From Oscillospiraceae bacterium (GTDB lineage Bacteria > Bacillota_A > Clostridia > Oscillospirales > WRJC01): a stretch of 39,186 nucleotides of DNA. The translations under genes and the position numbers were made by a program. The notes under the pieces were generated by a model, which searched no databases, had not been told where the DNA came from, and was given only the letters and a program-made list of their open reading frames with translations. The stretch is taken from positions 1-39,186 of the forward strand of contig WRJC01000028.1 of assembly GCA_009782405.1 (NCBI GenBank), read 5' to 3'. Of the stretch, positions 24,157 to 32,853 are shown one piece after another (positions within the stretch are counted from its first letter, which is position 1; each line of letters opens with the position of its first letter).

Positions 24157-25944
24157 ATGATACATTCTCATGTATTGGCTTGCCAAGGAAACAGCTGCAC
24201 CGCCTGCGGAAGCAGGGAAGTCATTTTGGCGATTGAAGATTCCATAAAACGGAACGGATTGGAAAACGAAATAAAAGTAATCACGACAGGCTGCCACGGG
24301 CTTTGCTCTGTCGGCCCGATTTTGGCGATATATCCGGGAGCGGTCACTTACGCGAAAGTTACCCCGGAAGATGCCGATGAAATCGTGAGGGAGCATTTGA
24401 TAAATGGCAAACCGGTAAAAAAGCTCGTGTTCGACGAAAACGCCGAGGGCGGGAGCATAACATCTGTAAACGACACGCCTTTTTACAAGAACCAACAAAG
24501 GATAGCGCTGAAAAACTGCGGAATCATCGACCCGGAGAACATAGAGGAATATATAGCCAGCGACGGTTATCAGGCGCTGGGCAAAGCCCTTGTTGAAATG
24601 ACTCCCGAAAACGTGATAAAATGCGTCAAGGATTCCGGGCTTAGGGGCAGGGGAGGAGCCGGGTTTTCGACCGGATTGAAGTGGGAACTCGCCAAAAAAC
24701 CCGTTTCTGAAACAAAATACGTTTGCTGCAATGCCGACGAAGGAGACCCCGGGGCATTTATGGATAGGTCGGTTTTGGAAAGCGACCCCCATTCGGTACT
24801 CGAAGCCATGGCCATAGCGGGATATGCGATCGGGGCTTCGGAGGGTTACATATACATACGCGCCGAATATCCAGTAGCGGTGAAACGGCTCGAAATCGCC
24901 ATAAACCAAGCGAAAGAACTGGGGCTTTTGGGAAATGACATTTTGGGCACGGGATTTGATTTCGAAATAACCATAAGGCTCGGGGCGGGGGCGTTCGTGT
25001 GCGGCGAAGAAACCGCGCTCCTCACTTCGATAGAGGGAAACAGGGGAGAACCCAAACCCAGGCCTCCGTATCCGGCGGTCAAAGGCTTGTTTGGAAAACC
25101 CACCATACTGAACAACGTGGAAACATACGCCAATATACCGCAGATAATATTAAATGGGGCAGAATGGTTTTCGGGCATCGGGACAAAAAAATCGAAAGGC
25201 ACGAAAGTTTTCGCCCTCGGCGGCAAAATCGAAAACACCGGGCTTGTGGAAATCCCCATTGGAACCACGCTGAGAAAAGTGGTGGAAGAAATAGGAGGGG
25301 GCGTGCCAAACGGCAAAAATTTCAAAGCGGCTCAGACGGGAGGCCCTTCCGGGGGCTGCATACCCGCGAGTTTGATAGACACCCCGATCGATTACGAAAA
25401 TTTGACTGCCATCGGCTCTATGATGGGATCGGGCGGGCTCATAATCATGGATGAGGAAACCTGCATGGTGGACATAGCCAGGTATTTTTTGGATTTCACC
25501 GTGGACGAATCCTGCGGGAAATGCGTCCCGTGCAGGATAGGCACGAAACGCATACACGAAATACTCGAAAAAATCACATCGGGGAACGGCGAAATGAAAG
25601 ACTTGGAAAAGCTCGAAGATCTTTGCCAGCACGTAAAAACATCGTCCCTGTGCGCGCTCGGCCAGAGCGCCCCCAATCCTATACTTACCACAATACGATA
25701 TTTCCGCGATGAATATGAGGAACACATAAAAGACAAAAAATGCGTTGCGGGCGTTTGCAAGCAATTGCTGCAGTACATAATAATCGAGGCAAAATGCACA
25801 GGCTGCACGGCGTGCGTCAAAGTCTGCCCCACCGGCGCGATTTCCGGCGAATTGAAAAAACCCCATTCGATCGACCGCTCAAAATGCATAAAATGCGGCG
25901 CTTGCGTGAAGAGATGCAGATTTGGCGCCATAATAAAAAGATAG
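24157..25944 (+). CDS. hndC: NuoF-like flavin subunit of bifurcating hydrogenase (HndC)
   Basis: A 595-residue subunit that binds NAD(P)H and FMN and is the likely site of electron bifurcation. Domains in order: an N-terminal [2Fe-2S] thioredoxin-like domain (CQGNSCTACGS and GCHGLCSVGP); the Nuo51 core with the nucleotide/FMN loop GLRGRGGAGFSTG, CNADEGDPGAFMDR and an acidic, Gly-rich GAGAFVCGEETAL; an SLBB part; the [4Fe-4S] helical domain ESCGKCVPCRIGT; and a C-terminal pair of ferredoxin clusters (CTGCTACVKVCP and CIKCGACVKRC). This is the domain set of HydB/HndC. A GGAGG site precedes the ATG. Confidence 0.94.
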   Translation: MIHSHVLACQGNSCTACGSREVILAIEDSIKRNGLENEIKVITTGCHGLCSVGPILAIYPGAVTYAKVTPEDADEIVREHLINGKPVKKLVFDENAEGGSITSVNDTPFYKNQQRIALKNCGIIDPENIEEYIASDGYQALGKALVEMTPENVIKCVKDSGLRGRGGAGFSTGLKWELAKKPVSETKYVCCNADEGDPGAFMDRSVLESDPHSVLEAMAIAGYAIGASEGYIYIRAEYPVAVKRLEIAINQAKELGLLGNDILGTGFDFEITIRLGAGAFVCGEETALLTSIEGNRGEPKPRPPYPAVKGLFGKPTILNNVETYANIPQIILNGAEWFSGIGTKKSKGTKVFALGGKIENTGLVEIPIGTTLRKVVEEIGGGVPNGKNFKAAQTGGPSGGCIPASLIDTPIDYENLTAIGSMMGSGGLIIMDEETCMVDIARYFLDFTVDESCGKCVPCRIGTKRIHEILEKITSGNGEMKDLEKLEDLCQHVKTSSLCALGQSAPNPILTTIRYFRDEYEEHIKDKKCVAGVCKQLLQYIIIEAKCTGCTACVKVCPTGAISGELKKPHSIDRSKCIKCGACVKRCRFGAIIKR

Positions 25945-25968
25945 GATTACAGGAGGCAAAAGAGCAAC

Positions 25969-27723
25969 ATGGATAATATAAATATAAAGATAAACGGCAG
26001 GCAATACAGCGTCCAAAAAGACTTGACGATTCTCGAGGCTTGCAGGGAAGAATGCATCGAAGTTCCCACCCTTTGCTACATGAAGGACATAAACGCGATC
26101 GGTTCTTGCAGGATTTGCCTTGTGGAAGTCAAAGGAGCGCGATCGCTCATGGCTGCCTGTGTCCAGCCCATAACCGAAAACATGGAGATTTTCACCAACA
26201 CGCTCGCAGTCCAAAAAGCTAGAAAAACCAACCTCGAATTAATTTTGTCCGACCACCACAAAGAATGCCTCAGCTGCGTGAGGAACCAAAACTGCGAATT
26301 GCAAAAGATGTGCAAGGATTTTTCGGTGGAAGACGAAAACTATTTCAAAGGTGACAGGACCCAATTTCCGGTCGAACATTCGACGATATTTTTGGTCAGG
26401 GACAACAACAAATGCATAAAGTGCAAAAGATGCGTGGCCGCTTGCAACAAATTGCAAGACATTTCCGTGATTGGGGCAAACGACAGGGGTTTTGAGACGC
26501 ACATAGGTTGCGCTTTTGAACTGAACCTCGCGGATGTGCCATGCATATCCTGCGGGCAGTGCATAGTGGCTTGCCCCACGGGAGCACTGTACGAAAAAGA
26601 CGACACCCAAAAGATTTGGGATGCCATAGAGGATCAATCAAAACACACGGTCATATGCACCGCCCCGTCGATTAGGGCCACTTTGGGCGAATGTTTCGGA
26701 ATGGAACCCGGTTCTTTCGTCCAAGGCAAAATGGTGGCGGCTTTGAGGCGCATGGGTTTTGACGGGGTTTACGACATGGACATGACCGCCGATCTGACCA
26801 TTATGGAAGAAGCCCACGAATTAATCGAAAGGCTCCAAAACAACGGGAAACTCCCAATGCTGACTTCATGCTCGCCCGGCTGGATTAAATACTGCGAACA
26901 TTATTTCCCCGAATTCATCGAAAACCTCTCGAGTTGCAAATCCCCGCAGCAAATGTTCGGCGCAATTTACAAATCCTACTACGCCCGCAAAAAAGGCCTT
27001 GACCCCAAAGACATATGCGTAGTTTCGGTAATTCCGTGCACCGCCAAAAAATTCGAGCTCACCAGGGAAGGGCAAGCGGCCGGCGGAGAAGAAGCAAGGG
27101 ACGTGGACGTGGCGATCACCACCCGGGAATTAGGCAGGATGATAACGCGAGCGGGCATTAATTTCCACGATTTGCCCGACGAACAGTTCGATTTCCCGAT
27201 AGAAACCGCATCGGGCGCAGGGCTCATTTTCGGAGCCACCGGAGGAGTCATGGAAGCGGCGCTTCGCACCGCGGCCGAAGCGATAACGGGAAAACCGCCA
27301 GAAAAAATAGACTTTGAGGAAGTTCGGGGCATTGAAGGCATAAAAAAAGCTTCGTATAAAATCGGCGGGATTGAAATAAAAGTGGCAGTGGCCAGCGGCG
27401 CGGCAAATGCGAAAACGCTGCTGAACGCAGTAAAAAAAGGCGAATTGGAAGTGCAGTTCATCGAAATAATGGGATGCCCGGGCGGATGCATAAACGGAGG
27501 CGGGCAACCGGTGCAACCCATGAACGTCCGAAATTTCACGGATTTGAAAACCGCGAGATCAAAAGCGCTGTATTCCGAGGATGCGAAAATGACTTTGAGA
27601 AAAAGCCACGAAAATCCGATAATAAAAGAAATTTACGAAAATTATCTCGAAAAGCCGGGCAGCGAAAAAGCACACCGGCTGCTGCACACGCACTACAAAA
27701 AAAGAAACATGTACGCAAAATAA
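25969..27723 (+). CDS. hndD: [FeFe] hydrogenase catalytic subunit (HndD)
   Basis: A 584-residue subunit that reduces protons or oxidises H2. It has an N-terminal plant-type [2Fe-2S] domain (CYMKDINAIGSCRIC), a His-ligated [4Fe-4S] site (HHKECLSC), two [4Fe-4S] ferredoxin clusters (CIKCKRCVAAC and CISCGQCIVACP), and the H-cluster domain with a C-terminal small-subunit-like region. The H-cluster motifs read L1 TSCSPGW, L2 IPCTAKKFE and L3 EIMGCPGGCINGGGQP, compared with the reference TSCCPGW, MPCxxKxxE and ExMxCxxGCxxGG. The L1 and L2 differences deserve checking. AGGAGG lies upstream of the ATG. No maturation genes (hydE/F/G) are in the window. Confidence 0.94.
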   Translation: MDNINIKINGRQYSVQKDLTILEACREECIEVPTLCYMKDINAIGSCRICLVEVKGARSLMAACVQPITENMEIFTNTLAVQKARKTNLELILSDHHKECLSCVRNQNCELQKMCKDFSVEDENYFKGDRTQFPVEHSTIFLVRDNNKCIKCKRCVAACNKLQDISVIGANDRGFETHIGCAFELNLADVPCISCGQCIVACPTGALYEKDDTQKIWDAIEDQSKHTVICTAPSIRATLGECFGMEPGSFVQGKMVAALRRMGFDGVYDMDMTADLTIMEEAHELIERLQNNGKLPMLTSCSPGWIKYCEHYFPEFIENLSSCKSPQQMFGAIYKSYYARKKGLDPKDICVVSVIPCTAKKFELTREGQAAGGEEARDVDVAITTRELGRMITRAGINFHDLPDEQFDFPIETASGAGLIFGATGGVMEAALRTAAEAITGKPPEKIDFEEVRGIEGIKKASYKIGGIEIKVAVASGAANAKTLLNAVKKGELEVQFIEIMGCPGGCINGGGQPVQPMNVRNFTDLKTARSKALYSEDAKMTLRKSHENPIIKEIYENYLEKPGSEKAHRLLHTHYKKRNMYAK

Positions 27724-27748
27724 ATTTGTGAAAAACGCTTGAAAACGC

Positions 27749-27777
27749 TTGAAAAAAAACTCAAAAAAGAATATACT
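27749..27777 (+). promoter_or_regulatory. Promoter of the amino acid ABC transporter
   Basis: TTGAAA (27749-27754), a 17-bp spacer and TATACT (27772-27777), 29 bp before the ATG. A direct repeat AACGCTTGAAA occurs twice at 27734-27754. Confidence 0.6.
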
Positions 27778-27806
27778 TAAAAGATAAACTTTAGGAGGCA
27801 TGAAAA

Positions 27807-28619
27807 ATGAAAAAAATAATTGTTTTGGTGTTATCGCTTGTTTTAGTTTCGGTTTTGTTTACCGGCTGCGCGGGTTTGTCAAAAGAAAAACTGAGGGTGG
27901 GAATGGAATGCGATTATTCGCCTTTCAACTGGACCCAAACGGACAAAAGCAACCAAGCGATCCAAATAAGCAACGATTCTACGGGATATGCCGGGGGATA
28001 CGACGTCCAAATGGCAAAAAAGATAGCCGATTTGCTCGGGATGGAAATCGAAATCGTAAAAACGGATTGGGACGGGCTGATCCCCGGAATCACTTCCGGC
28101 AAGCTCGATTTGATCATCGCCGGAATGTCCCCGACCGACGAACGCAAGGAAGTCATCGATTTTTCCAATTATTATTACGAATCCGATTTAGTCATAATCG
28201 TGAAAAAAGACGGCCCGTACGCAAACGCGGATAAAATCGCGGATTTTGCAGGCGCGAAAATCACAGGTCAGCTGAACACCACGCACTATACGGTCATCGA
28301 CCAAATCGCAGGAGTGGAAAAAACCGAGGCTCTTCCCGATTTTTCCTCTATGACCAACTCGCTGAAATCCGGGTTCATAGACGGTTACGTTTCGGAACGG
28401 CCCCATGCGTTGGCCGCCACCCGCGTGCACACCGATTTGACATTTATCGGTTTCGATCCTGACAAAGGGTTTGCATACGACGTGAACGAATCAAATATAT
28501 CGATAGGCATGCAAAAAAACAGCGATTTGCTCCCGAAAATCAACGACGCTTTGGCCAAGATAAGCAAAGATGATCGCGCCAAAATGATGGACGACGCAAT
28601 CGCGCAATCGGCAGAATAA
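27807..28619 (+). CDS. Polar amino acid ABC transporter substrate-binding lipoprotein
   Basis: A 270-residue family-3 binding protein with a lipoprotein signal (lipobox FTGC, about residue 21). The fold motifs are LRVGMECDYSPFNW at the mature N-terminus, GYDVQMAKKIAD, WDGLIPGITSGKLDLIIAGM and TDERKEVIDFS, all typical of polar amino acid or cystine binding proteins. It delivers its ligand to the permease and ATPase encoded immediately downstream (2-bp gap to the permease). The exact amino acid cannot be told. An AGGAGG site precedes the ATG. Confidence 0.92.
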   Translation: MKKIIVLVLSLVLVSVLFTGCAGLSKEKLRVGMECDYSPFNWTQTDKSNQAIQISNDSTGYAGGYDVQMAKKIADLLGMEIEIVKTDWDGLIPGITSGKLDLIIAGMSPTDERKEVIDFSNYYYESDLVIIVKKDGPYANADKIADFAGAKITGQLNTTHYTVIDQIAGVEKTEALPDFSSMTNSLKSGFIDGYVSERPHALAATRVHTDLTFIGFDPDKGFAYDVNESNISIGMQKNSDLLPKINDALAKISKDDRAKMMDDAIAQSAE

Positions 28620-28621
28620 AA

Positions 28622-29371
28622 ATGCAAATAATCATAAACATAATACGCGACAACGCGGCGGGATTTTTCGCGGGGGCCCTGACCACTATGCAAGTTGCCC
28701 TGATGGGTACGATATTCGGATCGATATTGGGTTTGCTCATCGGCGTTGTCAAAACGATACCCGCCAAAAAAACGGATTTTATCGTCAAGCGGTTTTTTTT
28801 GAAAATAACAAACGCGCTGCTTTCGGCATACATCGAAATATTCAGGGGCACTCCGATGATAATTCAAGCCGTGGTTATCTATTACGGTTCGGCGGAATGG
28901 TTCGGAATCCACATGACTTCGTTTTTCGCCGGAATTTTCGTTGTCTCGATAAATACGGGGGCATATATGTCGGAAATAGTGCGGGGGGGAATAAATTCGA
29001 TCGACAAAGGGCAATTCGAGGCTGCGCACGCCGTCGGGATGTCGCACAGCCGTACAATGTTTTGCATCATCCTACCGCAGGCCATACGGAACATACTTCC
29101 CGCCACAAGCAACGAATTTGTCATAAACATAAAGGACACGGCTGTGCTCAACGTCATCAGCCTGTCCGAATTGTTTTTCAAGACAAAAGGCATTTACGGC
29201 AAAAACTTCTATTATTACCAAACGGCTTTGATCGCTTGCGCCATTTATTTCGTTTTGACTTTCACCACTACGCGCATATTGCGGTTTGTGGAAAAAAAGC
29301 TGAAAGGTTCGGAATCCTACACCGTGCTCGGCTCAAAAGCGAAACGGCTTGAAGACATGGGGGGAAAATGA
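28622..29371 (+). CDS. Polar amino acid ABC transporter permease
   Basis: A 249-residue permease of the HisMQ/GlnP family. [20 protein letters not shown] is the first membrane block, and [12 protein letters not shown] is the family signature after the second helix. The EAA loop for ATPase docking reads [15 protein letters not shown] followed by [15 protein letters not shown] single permease gene implies a homodimer. It lies between the binding protein gene and the ATPase gene without real gaps. Confidence 0.93.
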   Translation: MQIIINIIRDNAAGFFAGALTTMQVALMGTIFGSILGLLIGVVKTIPAKKTDFIVKRFFLKITNALLSAYIEIFRGTPMIIQAVVIYYGSAEWFGIHMTSFFAGIFVVSINTGAYMSEIVRGGINSIDKGQFEAAHAVGMSHSRTMFCIILPQAIRNILPATSNEFVINIKDTAVLNVISLSELFFKTKGIYGKNFYYYQTALIACAIYFVLTFTTTRILRFVEKKLKGSESYTVLGSKAKRLEDMGGK

Positions 29372-29372
29372 A

Positions 29373-30122
29373 ATGGGCGCTTCGGTTCTGGAAATTAAAG
29401 GGCTCGTGAAAAATTTCGGCGAAAATGAAATATTGAAAGGCATAGACTTTTCGATAAAAAAAGGCGAAGTCGTTTGCGTCATCGGCGCTTCGGGTTCGGG
29501 AAAGTCCACTTTGCTTCGGTGCATAAATTTATTGGAAATACCGACTGCCGGTACTATTATGTTCCACGGCGAAAACATCGCCGCCACAAAAAACCCCCCC
29601 GCAATGCTGCGCGCAAAAATGGGGATGGTTTTCCAACAATTCAATCTGTTCAACAACCTTACGGTTTTAGGGAACTGTATCGTGGGGCAGACAAAAGTTT
29701 TGGGGCGCAAAAAAGCGCAGGCCAAAGAAACCGCGATGCAATACCTCGAAAAAGTCGGCATGGCAGGGTACATAAACGCCAAACCGGATCAAATATCGGG
29801 AGGCCAAAAACAGCGGGTAGCAATTGCGAGGGCGCTTTCGATGGAACCCGAAGCTCTTTTGTTCGACGAACCCACTTCCGCGCTTGATCCCGAAATGGTC
29901 GGAGAAGTGCTGAAAGTGATCCGCGACCTCGCCGAAAGCGGGCTTACCATGATCATCGTCACGCATGAAATGGATTTCGCGCGCGAAGTCGCCGACCGCG
30001 TGATATTCATGGCAGACGGGGTGATCGTAGAAGAAGCCTCCCCCGAAAATATATTCGGCAACCCGAAACAGGAAAAAACGCGGACATTCCTCACGAGGAT
30101 ATTAAAACGCGAAAATGGGTGA
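29373..30122 (+). CDS. Polar amino acid ABC transporter ATP-binding protein
   Basis: A 249-residue GlnQ/HisP-type ATPase. Walker A is GASGSGKST, the Q-loop reads [10 protein letters not shown], the signature is [15 protein letters not shown] (Ile for the usual Leu), Walker B is [13 protein letters not shown], and the switch His lies in [11 protein letters not shown] 29373 is used because a GGGGGG site lies about 8 nt upstream; the TTG at 29349 lies within the permease gene. The permease stop is one base before this start, so the two are coupled. The 2-hydroxyacid dehydrogenase gene converges 14 bp downstream. Confidence 0.93.
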   Translation: MGASVLEIKGLVKNFGENEILKGIDFSIKKGEVVCVIGASGSGKSTLLRCINLLEIPTAGTIMFHGENIAATKNPPAMLRAKMGMVFQQFNLFNNLTVLGNCIVGQTKVLGRKKAQAKETAMQYLEKVGMAGYINAKPDQISGGQKQRVAIARALSMEPEALLFDEPTSALDPEMVGEVLKVIRDLAESGLTMIIVTHEMDFAREVADRVIFMADGVIVEEASPENIFGNPKQEKTRTFLTRILKRENG

Positions 30123-30136
30123 TTCCAAGTTCATTG

Positions 30137-31144
30137 CTAAGCCATATATTCCAGCATATCGAGAGTCACTTCGTAGGCGAGTTTTCCCTCGCTTTCATAC
30201 AATTTGTACTCCCCGTACATATATTCGGCCATGCGCAATATTTCGTCCCCGGTGCAGCCGGCTATATGCGGGGTCATAATCACGTTTTCCAATTTGTAGA
30301 GCTCGCTTTCTTCTTCGGGGGGCTCCGGTTCGGTCACATCCAGCAAAACGGTCAGGGTGGGGTCGAGTTTTGCCGCTTCTATCAGGTCGCTTTCCTCTAT
30401 TTGCGCCCCTCTGCCTGTGTTTATGAACGTGGCGTAATTTTGCATCAGGGCAAAATGGCTCTTGTTTATCATTTTTTGCGTCGCGGGCAGGTTTGCCACA
30501 TGGTTTGAAATCACCGTGCAGCTCGAAAATATCTCTTCCAACGAAGCCTTTTTTACTCCGGCGGCCGCCGCTTTTTGCTCCGGGTAATACGGATCGTAGA
30601 CCAATATTTCGGCTTTTATGTCAAGCCTTTTCAAATATTCTATCACGCGGCTGCCGATCGTGCCCGCGCCCAAGATCCCGATTTTTTGATTGTAGTTGCC
30701 GCGGTAGTTTTCGGTTATGAAAGCCCTTTGGCTGTTCCAGCCCTCCCGGCTTTTGAGCTTTCCCATGATTTTAAAATGGCCCTTGCAGGAAAGCAGTATT
30801 TTGGATAGCGCCACTTCGGCGACCGGCACCCCGTTGGCCACCCACGACGAAGACACCTTGATCCCTTTTTCCAAATATTCGCGCGCGAAATACTGCACCG
30901 AACCGGCCCCGTAAAAAATCACTTCGCAGTTTTTGAAATATTTTGAGAGTTCCGGAACCATTCCCCAGGTGGAAAAAATGTATCTGCAATCCGCCGCGTA
31001 ATCCCTGTATTTTTCTATGTTTTCCGCACTTATTATCTCATCGGGGAATTCGAGCGCGGGTTCCGCCAACAACTTTGGCATGGTCTCTTTGTACACGCTT
31101 TTTACCATTTCGTTTCTGCACACAAATGCCGCTTTGCTTTTCAT
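30137..31144 (-). CDS. D-isomer-specific 2-hydroxyacid dehydrogenase
   Basis: A 335-residue NAD-dependent dehydrogenase of the SerA/LdhA/glyoxylate reductase superfamily. The Rossmann loop GILGAGTIGSRV lies in the middle. The catalytic residues are an Arg in INTGRGAQIEE, a Glu in DVTEPEPP and the His in TPHIAGCTGDE. The N-terminal substrate domain lacks close matches to any named enzyme, so the 2-oxoacid or hydroxyacid substrate is unknown. ATG 31144 has GGAGGAAAA upstream; the longer open frame is antisense-like sequence inside the next gene. Its ATG overlaps the stop of the GxGYxYP-like gene, implying a shared task. Confidence 0.88.
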   Translation of the reverse strand: MKSKAAFVCRNEMVKSVYKETMPKLLAEPALEFPDEIISAENIEKYRDYAADCRYIFSTWGMVPELSKYFKNCEVIFYGAGSVQYFAREYLEKGIKVSSSWVANGVPVAEVALSKILLSCKGHFKIMGKLKSREGWNSQRAFITENYRGNYNQKIGILGAGTIGSRVIEYLKRLDIKAEILVYDPYYPEQKAAAAGVKKASLEEIFSSCTVISNHVANLPATQKMINKSHFALMQNYATFINTGRGAQIEESDLIEAAKLDPTLTVLLDVTEPEPPEEESELYKLENVIMTPHIAGCTGDEILRMAEYMYGEYKLYESEGKLAYEVTLDMLEYMA

Positions 31145-32826
31145 TTTCTGTTTTCCTCCTCTAAAAATTGTTTGTGAAGCCTGAAATAATCGTATGTGTT
31201 GGTAAGCCGGATGTCCAAGTCGGGGCGAAGCTTTTTTAGCGCCTCGACTATATCGATGATATACGAGGGGCTCTGCCAAACGATCCTTATGTAGTGGAAT
31301 GCGGGCTTGTCCGGAAAGTCGCCGCCGATTATGCCGGCCAAGGCTTTCGCCACTTCGTCCACCGGTCCGCCGTTGCACACGTGGTTGAGCATTTCATCCA
31401 CCATGACTCCGCCGTGCACTTTGGGTTTGTCGGGTTCGACCGGGCCGTGGAAGTTCATGATGATCCAAGCCAAGCCGTCCGGCGAGAATTTTGTCATCTG
31501 ATCCAAAGTTTTGTCGGACAGCGGCTCCCAGTCGAGCACCATCGGCGTCATGGTCATATCAGTCAGATCATAGAAGCGCCGGTTGTGATCCACAACCATG
31601 TCCCAATATTCTTCCTTTATGCGGCTGGGGTTGAAATATCCGGCCGCCGAAGCGTCGGCTACGAACACGTCTTTGTCTTTGGCGGCGGTTTGATAAAAAT
31701 ATGAGATTATATCGGGATAGCTCTCGATCAGATTCGGGTTTATGCCCCATGAAAGATTGGCTTCGCCGCGCTTGGGATCGTCCCAGTGTTTGCGCATAAA
31801 GTCGTAGAGCGGGGTGGCCGAATCGTAGTCGCACATCTGTATGCCCAGATAGCAGGCATTTTCCAGAGCGGCTTTTTTTTCGGGGCGCGACTGTTTCAGG
31901 GGTGCAAACGGAAACTGCGAGTGCAGCGACTGGTTGTAGCAATCGCTCGCCACGGTGTTCTGATAGCAGTTGTACGGCGACATGACGAACACGGATTCCC
32001 ATTCGGTGGGCACGGGTTCATGGCGGCTTTCTTCGTGGCCGGGCACGTTGCTGTATTTGACAAAATTGAAAAAGCCGGCGATCTCGGTCATGTTTTCGCC
32101 TTTGGTCTGTTTTAGCTGTTCTGCGAGAATGAGTTTGTAGGTTTCCAGATCGCGGCCGAGCTCTTGATTTGGATCGTCAAGCGGCGCCTCGTCGCCCCAG
32201 GGGGACAGATCATAGACAAACGCGCGGTTATACACGCACCAGTCGCGGGTGTTGACATAGCCTATGTCCCCGGTTTCGCGCGTTTTGAACGGGTCGCTGT
32301 AAAGGCAGAGCCAATGCTTCGAACAGAGCCCGGGCTTCAGATAATTTTCCATGGCCCAAAGATAGGCGTCGTTTTTTTTGCTGCCGGAGATCTCTCCGGT
32401 GAATCTGCCGCGCAAATCGACAATATCGGCGTCCAAAACATTCCGCGCAAATTCGAAATATTCAGGCGAAACCACCGCCCCGTCACAGGCACCCGCGATC
32501 GTGAACGCCACATTGAACGATGCGTCCACTTCCTCGTCCCAAATGATCAGCTTTTTTACCAAAGGCTTTGCCAATTCGCACAAGTCGCCAATCGATTTTA
32601 AATTCACGATCTCCCGCTTGCCGAGCCAGCCCGTTTCGGAGTCTTCGGTGAATTTGTCCAGCCAGTACTTTGGCGTCGGGTTTGTTTTTGAAAGCAGATA
32701 CACCGCAGGGCCCGCTTCGCGGTTATACAGGCCCTGCAGGCAGGTTGCGAGCGCCGCTTCGTCGTAAGCTTTTGAATTTTTTTCGCCAGATAGTTCAAAC
32801 AAAAAGAGTTTGTCGGTATTTTCCAT
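31141..32826 (-). CDS. GxGYxYP-like (putative glycoside hydrolase-like) protein, cytoplasmic
   Basis: A 561-residue protein that I place, with moderate confidence, in the GxGYxYP family (two-domain proteins of unknown or putative glycosidase function). The family motif region reads SAAGYFNP after NLSWGINPNL, with Ala in place of the first Gly. NHVCNGGPVDEVAKALAG and the C-terminal YIRIVWQSPSYI, then a segment ending in DIRLTNTYDYFRLH, fit the C-terminal domain. The N-terminal half (LYNREAGPAVYLL) also resembles the family opening. There is no signal peptide, although most members I know of are exported. It overlaps the dehydrogenase gene by 4 bp (ATGA) and lies 27 bp after homoserine dehydrogenase. 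Confidence 0.65.
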   Translation of the reverse strand: MENTDKLFLFELSGEKNSKAYDEAALATCLQGLYNREAGPAVYLLSKTNPTPKYWLDKFTEDSETGWLGKREIVNLKSIGDLCELAKPLVKKLIIWDEEVDASFNVAFTIAGACDGAVVSPEYFEFARNVLDADIVDLRGRFTGEISGSKKNDAYLWAMENYLKPGLCSKHWLCLYSDPFKTRETGDIGYVNTRDWCVYNRAFVYDLSPWGDEAPLDDPNQELGRDLETYKLILAEQLKQTKGENMTEIAGFFNFVKYSNVPGHEESRHEPVPTEWESVFVMSPYNCYQNTVASDCYNQSLHSQFPFAPLKQSRPEKKAALENACYLGIQMCDYDSATPLYDFMRKHWDDPKRGEANLSWGINPNLIESYPDIISYFYQTAAKDKDVFVADASAAGYFNPSRIKEEYWDMVVDHNRRFYDLTDMTMTPMVLDWEPLSDKTLDQMTKFSPDGLAWIIMNFHGPVEPDKPKVHGGVMVDEMLNHVCNGGPVDEVAKALAGIIGGDFPDKPAFHYIRIVWQSPSYIIDIVEALKKLRPDLDIRLTNTYDYFRLHKQFLEEENRK

Positions 32827-32853
32827 TTTCAGCTTCCTCCGTTTTTTTCGTTT

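Noticed and set aside
24130..24909. Long minus-strand open frame opposite hndC
   Set aside because: It mirrors codon bias of the real gene, has no ribosome site and matches no family. Other long antisense frames (for example inside GH31 and ftsK) were dropped for the same reason.
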